From the NCBI GenBank assembly GCA_009780325.1, contig WRAF01000015.1, forward strand, positions 1 through 49,117: 49,117 nt of DNA, in the 5' to 3' direction. This document shows, piece by piece, positions 1 to 8,349 of this stretch. Source of the stretch: Bacillota bacterium (GTDB lineage Bacteria > Bacillota > Clostridia > Christensenellales > Pumilibacteraceae). The position numbers and the translations under genes were made by a program. Position 1 is the stretch's first letter. Each line of letters starts with the position of its first letter. Under the pieces are notes generated by a model, which did no database searches, had not been told where the DNA came from, and saw only the letters and a list, made by a program, of their open reading frames with translations.

Positions 1-10
1 TCGGATACCT

Positions 11-47
11 AGGGCGCCTTAAATGTGTTTAAGGCGCCCTCCTTTTT
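11..47 (+). terminator. Rho-independent terminator
   Basis: A perfect 13-bp stem (11-23 with 28-40) closes a TGTG loop and is followed by CCTTTTT. It should end a plus-strand transcript entering from before the window. The GGGCGCC core resembles the terminal hairpins of the 110-base repeats at 47029 and 49008, so it may belong to a variant copy. Confidence 0.8.
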
Positions 48-53
48 GCGGCT

Positions 54-118
54 ATTATGTGCTGGAAATGTCGCCTGCGTTTGAGGATGCACTAACTAAA
101 AAAAACCGTGCCTAGTAG
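54..118 (+). repeat. Truncated copy of intergenic repeat family 2
   Basis: The core TGCGTTTGAGGATGC, then ACTAACT, an A-run, and CCGTGCCTAGTAG matches the element at 32291-32420 (TGCGTTTGAGAATAT, AACTCAAAAAAGCCG, GCTACTAG). The 3' half of the family, with its GAGGGAAG motif and terminator hairpin, is missing. The remaining bases to 200 hold nothing I recognise. Confidence 0.5.
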
Positions 119-256
119 ATTATTACAGAGAATAAAAGAAATATCTTTCAATGATATTCAAATCAATAAAATTAAATAAAAAGAGGGACTCAAATATTAG
201 TGTGAACCCCATTTGGTGGACAGTTAACAAAAACCGCTATGGTACAATATACTTTG

Positions 257-290
257 AATTTCCCTTACAGGCTAGCCTGTAAGGGAAATT
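257..290 (+). terminator. Long palindrome with U-tract inside the IS end
   Basis: A 15-bp stem around CTAG (AATTTCCCTTACAGG and its complement) is followed on the plus strand by TTTTTT. It overlaps the stop codon of the transposase on the minus strand, but the U-tract is only on the plus side. It should therefore block plus-strand transcription entering the element from outside, rather than end the transposase message. Confidence 0.65.
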
Positions 291-1099
291 TTTTGTTGCC
301 TTACTTCAAATGGCGTTGCTTTGTATTTTAATTGTATTCTTTCATAGTTATAAAAGTCAATGTATTCATCTATTAAATCTTTTGCTTCTTTAATAGTTTT
401 CGGTTTTTCTAAGTAAATACATTCACTTTTGAAAGCAGAGAAGAAACTTTCTATTGGTGCATTGTCAAACGGCGTTGCTTTACGACTCATAGACGGAGTC
501 AAATTGTTTTCACTCATAAGTTGATTATACAAATATGATGAGGTATATTGAAAGCCTTGATTTGAATGGATAATTGTTGACATTACTTTGTGGTTTTTCA
601 ACGCCGCTTTGACAGTATCGGCGACAAGTTTTAAGTCTTGCTGTGTTGAGTATTTATAGGCAACCACAAAGCCATCGCAAGCGTCACGGATTACGCTTAG
701 ATAAAGTCTGTCCTCTGGCGTGATGATATAAGAAATATCCGTAGTCCATTTATGATTTATTCCGCTTGTCTTAAAATCTTGGACTAATATATTTTGATAC
801 CTATGCACAACCTCGCTAGACTTTAGATAGATATACTTTCGGCGTATTTTGCTTAATAAATTATACCTTGTCATGATTCTTAACACTCGTTTGTGATTGA
901 TAACAATACCTTTTCTAGCAAGTACAATTTGAACTCTGCGATAACCATATCTATATTTGCATTTTTCTTGTATCTGCGTTATTGCTGTTCGCAAATCATT
1001 GTCTTTGTTTTTATTGCTATGCAAATATTTATAATAACCACTTTTACTGACATTAAAATAGTTGCACATTGAAGAAACGGGATACGAGTTGCTAAACAA
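272..1099 (-). pseudogene. IS3-family transposase OrfB (catalytic Asp replaced)
   Basis: This is the integrase-core (rve) subunit of an IS150-type DDE transposase: an N-terminal HTH_21-like segment (YGYRRVQIVLARKG), the first Asp in WTTDISYI, and the glutamate in FDNAPIESFFSAFK. The second catalytic Asp, normally in HSDQG, is Asn here (HSNQG, codon AAT). The DDE triad is therefore broken and the enzyme is predicted inactive. The only nearby start is TTG at 1099. The frame is open further upstream, as expected if OrfB was made by -1 frameshifting from OrfA. Length is otherwise full for the group. Confidence 0.85.
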
Positions 1100-1116
1100 A
1101 CTAATAACTCTAAAAA

Positions 1117-1396
1117 TTACTTTGGTTTGGTTTCTTCTTCCATTAGCAACTCGTTTAATTTTTTTAGGAGCTCATTCTCCATTTCTAAACGCTTAACTTT
1201 TTGCTCTAGCGGTTTCATCCTCACCGCTTGCTTTGGGGCGACCTTGTTGTTTGCCTGTCATTTGTTTAGGCAATCCATATTGACGTCCATATTGACGCTG
1301 CCAACGGCTCCAGCTCTCAACTTGTGTTTTGTTTAATCCATATTGATTGCACAGCTGAGAACAGCTAAACCCTTCTTTAGGTGTTTTCTTTTTAAT
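1117..1396 (-). pseudogene. IS3-family OrfA remnant, frameshifted
   Basis: The minus strand encodes a helix-turn-helix OrfA in two pieces. The first (GFSCSQLCNQYGLNKTQVES, then QGRPKASGEDE) runs to a stop at 1193-1195. The second, in another frame, reads AVRMKPLEQKVKRLEMENEL with its leucine-zipper-like end and stops at 1117-1119. The frame switch falls near 1219-1231, consistent with one extra base. No ATG is present; the first frame begins at an ATT at 1396. This is a broken gene rather than programmed frameshifting, because the break is in the middle of orfA. Confidence 0.75.
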
Positions 1397-1450
1397 GTCT
1401 ACTTTTTAGGGGGCAGTTCATTAGTTAGATACCTTTTTTACATTGAATTT

Positions 1451-3100
<1,650 letters not shown>

Positions 3101-3221
3101 TTATTCTCCTTAAGATTTTTGTTTTTTAACATCTGAGATTTTTCATTTAGTTCAGAATAGCTACAAAATTAAATTTGTCGCTCTAAAATGAAACGAAGAA
3201 TCCTAGCTACATAATTATAAT

Positions 3222-3506
3222 TTACTCCACTACTGCAAGTACATCACTTTGCTTAATGATAGTGACTTCTTTGCCGTCGATTTTAAATTCAGAGCCAGCA
3301 TATTTTGAATATAACACTAAATCTCCTTTTTTGATAACCATCTTAACATCAACTCCGTCAATTAGTCCGCCAGGACCGACTGCTACAACTTTAGCCATAA
3401 TAGGCTTTTCTTGGTCTTTTGCTAAAAGCACAATACCGCTTTTTGTTTTTTCTTCATTGTCTACTTGTTCGATAACAATTCTATCGAATAATGGTTTAAT
3501 TTTCAC
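3222..3506 (-). CDS. groES: Co-chaperonin GroES (Hsp10)
   Basis: The lid of the GroEL chamber, 94 residues, first gene of the groES-groEL pair. The sequence starts KIKPLFDRIVIEQ, has a mobile loop (EEKTKSGIVLLAKDQEKP), the roof-loop region VGPGG and the terminal DVLAVVE. I take the GTG at 3506 as the start. The frame is open to a TTG at 3530, but the AAGGAG ribosome-binding site lies inside that extension, and homologues begin at MKIKPL. The 12-base spacing from AAGGAG to GTG is long. No CIRCE inverted repeat (TTAGCACTC-N9-GAGTGCTAA) is present upstream, so HrcA control is not supported here. Confidence 0.95.
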   Translation of the reverse strand: MKIKPLFDRIVIEQVDNEEKTKSGIVLLAKDQEKPIMAKVVAVGPGGLIDGVDVKMVIKKGDLVLYSKYAGSEFKIDGKEVTIIKQSDVLAVVE

Positions 3507-3544
3507 TTTACAAAAATTCTCCTTATACAATATATAATGAAAAT

Positions 3545-3573
3545 ATAATAATTCTTTTTTTGAAAAAATGCAA
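3545..3573 (-). promoter_or_regulatory. Predicted groESL promoter
   Basis: On the minus strand TTGCAT (3573-3568) and TATTAT (3550-3545) are 17 bases apart, placing the transcript start near 3538 and giving a leader of about 30 bases that contains AAGGAG. This promoter is divergent from the deaminase promoter at 3583-3611. Confidence 0.55.
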
Positions 3574-3582
3574 CTAAAATAA

Positions 3583-3611
3583 TTGCTATTTTAAAAGGAT
3601 TTTGATAAAAT
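3583..3611 (+). promoter_or_regulatory. Predicted leaderless promoter of the deaminase operon
   Basis: TTGCTA (3583-3588) and TAAAAT (3606-3611) are 17 bases apart. The ATG at 3618 follows after exactly six bases, so transcription would begin at or next to the start codon. No Shine-Dalgarno site lies at a usable distance. No CtsR-type GGTCAAA direct repeat is visible. Confidence 0.5.
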
Positions 3612-3617
3612 TTTTAT

Positions 3618-4082
3618 ATGAGAAAAATCGAGAACACTAAGTGGGATAAAAGATTTATGGAGGTAGCAAGATTAGTTGCTACTTGGTCAAGCTGCTATCA
3701 AGAAAATAGGCAAATTGGTGCTGTAATTGTTTTAAATAAGCGCATTATTACTACTGGATATAATGGGGCGCCTAGCGGCATAGAAAACTGCAAAGAAAAA
3801 GAAGCCTGTTTAAGAAAAGACATGAAAATTGAGAGCGGCACAAGGCACGAACTATGCTTTGCAATTCATGCAGAGCAAAATGCAATTATTCAAGCTGCAC
3901 GTCTTGGCATTCCTATTGTTGGTGCGACATTATATTGCACACATCAGCCTTGTATGATTTGTGCTAAAATGATAATAAATTCAGGGATAAACCGTATTGT
4001 TTATTCAGGAGGGTATCCTGATGGTTTTTCACTTCCTTGGTTTAAAGAAGCTAATGTAGAGTTAGTACAATATGAGGAGTAA
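3618..4082 (+). CDS. comEB: ComEB-like dCMP/deoxycytidylate deaminase
   Basis: A zinc-dependent cytidine-deaminase-fold enzyme of 154 residues that should convert dCMP to dUMP in thymidylate supply. The catalytic signature is complete: H84-A-E86 (FAIHAEQNAI) and the zinc cysteines in QPCMICAKM. YNGAPSG and the CxxxxxC-type insertion (NCKEKEACLR) match the dCMP deaminase branch, whose extra zinc site is structural. It is first in a tight plus-strand run with mcsA (9-base gap). In many Bacillota ctsR sits in this place; here it does not. The start has no Shine-Dalgarno site but lies six bases after a -10 box, so initiation may be leaderless. Confidence 0.9.
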   Translation: MRKIENTKWDKRFMEVARLVATWSSCYQENRQIGAVIVLNKRIITTGYNGAPSGIENCKEKEACLRKDMKIESGTRHELCFAIHAEQNAIIQAARLGIPIVGATLYCTHQPCMICAKMIINSGINRIVYSGGYPDGFSLPWFKEANVELVQYEE

Positions 4083-4091
4083 TTTTTTCTA

Positions 4092-4538
4092 ATGTTTTGT
4101 GAAAACTGCAAAATAAACCAGGCAAGCGGATATATTGAAGAATCTAAGGCTGGTATAAAAAGACGCTTAAATTTATGCGCAAAATGTCTAAATAAAAAAG
4201 AACAAATGATTTTGGAGACTAGCATGTTTTCTCCTTTTTTTGCCGCATCGTCAACGAATCATGCTTGTTTATCGTGCGGCACCACATTAAATTCTATTTT
4301 AAATACCTTGTTTGTAGGCTGCCCTGATTGTTATAATGGTCTTGGGGAAGAATTAAATCCTATTATAAAAAACTTGCAAAATGCAGTTTCTCATGCAGGC
4401 ACAAGACCTGGGGAAGGCGGGTTAAGAGAAGAATTAAAGCAATTAAAATTACAGCTGGCTCAAGCAGTAAAAGAAGAAAGGTTTGAAGATGCTGCCATTT
4501 TAAAAAGAAGAATTAATGAAAAAGAGGGTAAAATCTAG
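4092..4538 (+). CDS. mcsA: McsA, activator of protein arginine kinase
   Basis: A zinc-binding partner that activates the arginine kinase McsB and links it to ClpC. The 148-residue protein has four CxxC pairs (C3/C6, C29/C32, C59/C62, C77/C80) and ends in a UVR (UvrB/UvrC) motif, LAQAVKEERFEDAAILKRRI, as in characterised McsA. It is preceded by GAGGAG, which overlaps the end of the deaminase gene. Its stop codon shares one base with the GTG start of mcsB (4538), so the two are probably translationally coupled. Confidence 0.95.
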   Translation: MFCENCKINQASGYIEESKAGIKRRLNLCAKCLNKKEQMILETSMFSPFFAASSTNHACLSCGTTLNSILNTLFVGCPDCYNGLGEELNPIIKNLQNAVSHAGTRPGEGGLREELKQLKLQLAQAVKEERFEDAAILKRRINEKEGKI

Positions 4539-5533
4539 TGAAAAATGATATTTTTATTTCTTCAAGGACTAGGCTTGCTAGAAACATAGACTCTTTTCCG
4601 TTTTTTCTTAAAGACGACAGAGCTTTATCTTTAACTAAAACAGTTTATGCAATATTGCGGCAAATGGATAAATTTGAAATATATAAGATGTCTGATTTTG
4701 ATGATATCACGGCATTTGCTATTATGGAGCGACATTTAATATCGGCGGATTTGATTAAAAATAAAAAATTTGGGGCGGTGATAGTTGGTGACGACGAAGC
4801 GGTTAGTATAATGCTTAATGAAGAGGACCATATAAGAGAGCAATGTATTTTTAAAGGGTTAAATTTAAAAGAAAGCTATGATAGATTGAAATTTATTGAT
4901 AGAGCGCTATCTAAAGAATTAAAGTTTGCGTATCATAAAAATTATGGGTATTTGACCTCTTGTTTGACTAATTTGGGTACTGGACTTAGGGCAAGTGTAA
5001 TGATGTTTTTGCCTGCTTTAGCATTGACTAAAAACATTGATGATTGCTTAAAGAATGTGACTAGGGCTGGCATGGTGGTAAGAGGTGTGTATGGTGAGGG
5101 AAGCGAGCCTGCTGGCTTTATTTATCAGATTTCAAACTCTAGGAGTTTAGGTATAACAGAGCATGAAATTATTGAGAGTGTAGATTTAGCGGCAAGATCA
5201 CTAGCTAAAGCTGAGCAAGCTGCAAGAGATATGCTTATTGAAAAGGATTTTAGCTATATGCGTGATAAAATTTTAAGAAGTTATGGAATTTTATCGCATA
5301 GCTATATATTGCCTTATAATGAGTTTTTGTCACTCATCGCATTTATTAAATTGGGTATATATTATGGATTTTTAAATATAAAAGATGCTGACATATTAAA
5401 TGATTTAATAGAGCAAATGGGACCTGCTTCGCTTGGGGTTGAAATTGCAAGCAAAAAATTGAACATTGATAAAGACATAATGAGAGCAATGCAAACTATA
5501 AAGAGTTTTAAGCGCAATATTACGGTTAATTAA
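4538..5533 (+). CDS. mcsB: Protein-arginine kinase McsB
   Basis: Phosphorylates arginine residues of misfolded or regulatory proteins and marks them for ClpCP degradation. The 331-residue protein shows the phosphagen-kinase fold: SSRTRLARN (8-16), NEEDHIREQC near 94-103, TSCLTNLGTGLRASV near 141-155 and VRGVYGEGSEPAGFIYQISN further on. The usual CPTN around the active-site cysteine reads CLTN here, a minor departure. The C-terminal helical domain is present, so it is full length. The GTG start overlaps the mcsA stop codon, with GAGGG upstream. clpC follows after ten bases. Confidence 0.95.
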   Translation: MKNDIFISSRTRLARNIDSFPFFLKDDRALSLTKTVYAILRQMDKFEIYKMSDFDDITAFAIMERHLISADLIKNKKFGAVIVGDDEAVSIMLNEEDHIREQCIFKGLNLKESYDRLKFIDRALSKELKFAYHKNYGYLTSCLTNLGTGLRASVMMFLPALALTKNIDDCLKNVTRAGMVVRGVYGEGSEPAGFIYQISNSRSLGITEHEIIESVDLAARSLAKAEQAARDMLIEKDFSYMRDKILRSYGILSHSYILPYNEFLSLIAFIKLGIYYGFLNIKDADILNDLIEQMGPASLGVEIASKKLNIDKDIMRAMQTIKSFKRNITVN

Positions 5534-5543
5534 GGAGAAAAAA

Positions 5544-7946
5544 ATGCAAATAAGAATAAGTGAAAATTTAAAAAAAGCATTGAATGAAGCTAAGAAGATG
5601 GCAATAAAATATTCTTCTGAAATAGGCACAGAGCATATTTTGTATGGTTTGTCGGCGGTGACAAGCTCTAATGCTGGCAAGATTTTAATAAGGCATGGCA
5701 TATCAAAATCTATTTTTGATAAACTTTTTGATGCAGAAGGCGGGCACATGTCTATGATGGGGCAGCCTGCGTTTACTCCTAGAGTAAATACGGCTTTAAA
5801 TCAAGCATATGGATTTAGTTTAGAAAACGGCAAGGCAGAAGCTAAAACGGAGTTTGTATTGCTTGCGTTATTAAAGGATACTCAAGGTGTGGCGCATATG
5901 ATTTTGCGTCAGTTTTCAAATATAAATGATATCACTAATGAGATTATGGATTTAATAAATAGTGGTGATTTGAATACTGGTGAGAATTTGACAAAAGAGC
6001 TGCCTGGAGATTTATTTGATTTAGGTTTAGATTTGACCAAAAGAGCAAGAGAAAATAAAATTGATCCTGTGATAGGGCGTGATGAAGAAATTGATAGAAT
6101 AATTCAAATTTTGTGTCGCAAAACTAAAAATAATCCTGTGCTAATTGGTGAGCCTGGCGTGGGTAAGACTGCTGTTGTTGAGGGGTTGGCTAAGAGAGTT
6201 GTTTTAGGGCAGGTTCCTGAAATATTAAAAGATAAAATTATTTTTTCTCTTAATATGGCAAGTATAATTGCGGGAACAAAATATCGTGGCGCTATGGAAG
6301 AAAAGTTAAAAAGTGCTGTTTCAGCTATAATGGCATCGCAAAATATAATTGTGTTTATTGATGAATTGCATACATTGGCGCAAAGCGGCGGCAAAGATGG
6401 TGAAGTATCAGCTGCGGATATTTTAAAACCTTATTTAGCTAGAGGCGAATTGCAAACTATAGGTGCGACTACTTTGGATGAATATAGAAAACATATAGAA
6501 AAAGATAAGGCGCTAGAGCGTCGTTTTCAACCTATCACAATTGAGCCGCCTAATATAAGTGACTCAATACAAATATTAAAGGGTTTAAAATCTAACTATG
6601 AATCGTTTCATAAAGTTGAATTAACTGACGAGGCAATTGAGGCAGCGGTTAAGTTGTCTGATAGGTATATAATGGATAGATTTTTGCCTGATAAAGCTAT
6701 TGATTTAATAGATGAGGCTATGTCAAAAGCTAAAGTTAATGTAGGCACTTATCCGCCAGAGGTTAAGATTTTAGAGGGCAAGATAGCTAGTTTAGAAAAG
6801 CAAAAGAATGATGCGAGTTTAAAAGAGGAGTATGAACGGGCGGCAAATATTAAAAAAGAAATAATAGATTTAACTAAAGAACTTGATTCGACTAAGGTGA
6901 GTCATGTAAAAGAGGGCGAGCGAAGCGGAAAAATTATGTATGAACATATAGCAGAGATTGTAGCAAAGTGGACAAAGATTCCTGTTAAAAGATTGAATGA
7001 GACTGAGAGCAACAGGCTTATTAATTTAGAGAATGAGCTGGCAAAAAGAGTTATAGGGCAAGAAAGTGCGGTTATGGCAGTGGCTAAAGCTATTAGGAGA
7101 AATAGGGCGGGATTAGGAGATCCTAATAGACCAATTGGCACATTTTTGTTTTTAGGGCCAACAGGGGTGGGCAAGACAGAATTAACTAAGGCTTTGTCTG
7201 AGGCTGTTATGGGTGAGGAAAATGCGATTATTAGATTAGACATGAGTGAATATATGGAATCACATAGTGTATCAAAATTGATTGGATCGCCTCCAGGGTA
7301 TGTGGGCTTTGATGATGGAGGACAATTAACTGAGCAGGTGCGCCGCCGCCCGTATAGTATTGTGCTATTTGATGAGATTGAAAAGGCACATAATGATGTT
7401 TATAATATATTGCTGCAATTATTGGATGATGGACGACTAACGGATTCGCATGGGTTAGTAGTCAATTTTAAAAATACTATTATTATAATGACTAGCAATA
7501 TAGGCGTATCAGAATTAAAGAAAAAGACTAGGTCATTAGGGTTTGCTGATGTGTCTGATGAAGATAAAAAAGAGGCAGAGGATACTGAAAGTATTTTAAC
7601 AAGTGCATTAAAAAGACATTTTAAACCAGAATTTATCAATCGCATAGATGTAATTTCTATTTTTCATCATTTATCTTTGCAGCATGTTAAAAGCATTGTC
7701 TATATCATGATTAATAAGATAAAGAAAAATCTGTTAGAAAAAAATATTGCTTTTAACATAAGTGAGGCTATGATAGATTTTCTATTAAAAACAGGATACG
7801 ATAAAGAATATGGGGCTAGACCGCTAAGAAGAACCATTGTTCAATATATAGAAGACCCATTAGCAGAAAGCTTTTTAAGCGGCAAGATAAATAACGGCGA
7901 TGTAGTAATGATAGATTATAAAGACGGAAAAGTAATTATTAATTAA
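5544..7946 (+). CDS. clpC: AAA+ unfoldase ClpC
   Basis: A Hsp100 ATPase that unfolds substrates, including arginine-phosphorylated proteins, and feeds them to ClpP in the cytosol. The 800-residue protein has a double Clp-N domain (about 1-145), AAA-1 with GEPGVGKT (202-209) and FIDELHT, a middle domain with a UVR-like segment (EEYERAANIKKEI) that docks McsA/adaptors, and AAA-2 with GPTGVGKT (538-545) and LFDEIEKAH. The C-terminal D2-small domain contains GYDKEYGARPLRR. The ATG follows AAGGAG. It is the last gene of the operon, with a strong terminator 30 bases after the stop. Length is within the family range (about 800-820). Confidence 0.97.
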   Translation: MQIRISENLKKALNEAKKMAIKYSSEIGTEHILYGLSAVTSSNAGKILIRHGISKSIFDKLFDAEGGHMSMMGQPAFTPRVNTALNQAYGFSLENGKAEAKTEFVLLALLKDTQGVAHMILRQFSNINDITNEIMDLINSGDLNTGENLTKELPGDLFDLGLDLTKRARENKIDPVIGRDEEIDRIIQILCRKTKNNPVLIGEPGVGKTAVVEGLAKRVVLGQVPEILKDKIIFSLNMASIIAGTKYRGAMEEKLKSAVSAIMASQNIIVFIDELHTLAQSGGKDGEVSAADILKPYLARGELQTIGATTLDEYRKHIEKDKALERRFQPITIEPPNISDSIQILKGLKSNYESFHKVELTDEAIEAAVKLSDRYIMDRFLPDKAIDLIDEAMSKAKVNVGTYPPEVKILEGKIASLEKQKNDASLKEEYERAANIKKEIIDLTKELDSTKVSHVKEGERSGKIMYEHIAEIVAKWTKIPVKRLNETESNRLINLENELAKRVIGQESAVMAVAKAIRRNRAGLGDPNRPIGTFLFLGPTGVGKTELTKALSEAVMGEENAIIRLDMSEYMESHSVSKLIGSPPGYVGFDDGGQLTEQVRRRPYSIVLFDEIEKAHNDVYNILLQLLDDGRLTDSHGLVVNFKNTIIIMTSNIGVSELKKKTRSLGFADVSDEDKKEAEDTESILTSALKRHFKPEFINRIDVISIFHHLSLQHVKSIVYIMINKIKKNLLEKNIAFNISEAMIDFLLKTGYDKEYGARPLRRTIVQYIEDPLAESFLSGKINNGDVVMIDYKDGKVIIN

Positions 7947-7975
7947 TGGCTAATAACAATAATCTTAATATTATA

Positions 7976-8008
7976 AAAACCATCTGATATACAGATGGTT
8001 TTTTTCTT
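7976..8008 (+). terminator. Rho-independent terminator of the clpC operon
   Basis: AAAACCATCTG (7976-7986) pairs with CAGATGGTTTT (7992-8002) around ATATA and is followed by TTTTCTTTT. The A-tract before the stem lets it work in both directions. Confidence 0.9.
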
Positions 8009-8349
8009 TTGTGTAAATTGTGATAAAATTGTGATAAAATTCACAACATAATAGAATGTATGTGTATTTATATGAAAATTGTGGCATATTACTACAAAAT
8101 AAATAGAAAATATTGCAAAAATACACATATTTTTCACAAAAACATCACATTTCTACAAAAACATTTCATTTTGTGTGTAAAAACGCTTGACAAGCCTGTT
8201 ATATAATGGTATATTTTGTAGGAATTGTGATACATATATTCACAAAATTGTCACATATGTGTTATTTAATTTCATATTTTGACAAATTAGCATCATAAAT
8301 TAACACAATTTAATATTTAGTTTCAAATATTTTTTTGGAGGAAAAGTAA
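8009..8349 (+). promoter_or_regulatory. AT-rich regulatory region with TTGTGA/TCACAA motifs
   Basis: No gene lies here. The best promoter is TTGACA (8187-8192), 17 bases, TATATT (8210-8215), giving a start near 8222 and a leader of about 128 bases. An 11-bp tandem repeat (ATTGTGATAAA at 8017 and 8028) leads into TTGTGATAAAATTCACAA (8029-8046), a TGTGA-N6-TCACA palindrome of the CRP/FNR kind. A second dyad, TTGTGA (8225-8230) with TCACAA (8240-8245), sits at the predicted start point. CACATATGTG (8252-8261) is a third. Further half-sites occur at 8134 and 8145. TTTGGAGGAAAAG supplies the ribosome-binding site. Confidence 0.6.

Larger units (their letters stand above)
201..1420 (-). mobile_element. 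Decayed IS3-family (IS150-like) insertion sequence
   Basis: The element is 1220 bp. Its ends are imperfect inverted repeats: TGTGAACCCC at the left, TGAACTGCCCCC on the minus strand at the right, both continuing to a shared GACA(G)TTAA. It is flanked by a direct TTAG (197-200 and 1421-1424), the 4-bp target duplication expected for this group. It carries an orfA remnant and orfB on the minus strand. The orfA frameshift and a catalytic D-to-N change in orfB indicate a dead copy. It lies 27 bp beyond the groEL stop codon and probably displaced the groEL terminator region. Confidence 0.85.

Noticed and set aside
3222-3530. Longer GroES starting at TTG 3530
   Set aside because: The AAGGAG ribosome-binding site lies inside that extension and homologues begin at MKIKPL, so GTG 3506 is preferred.
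8225-8245. Canonical CRP site at the giant-gene start
   Set aside because: The half-sites are right but the spacer is nine bases, not six; only 8029-8046 has the six-base spacer.
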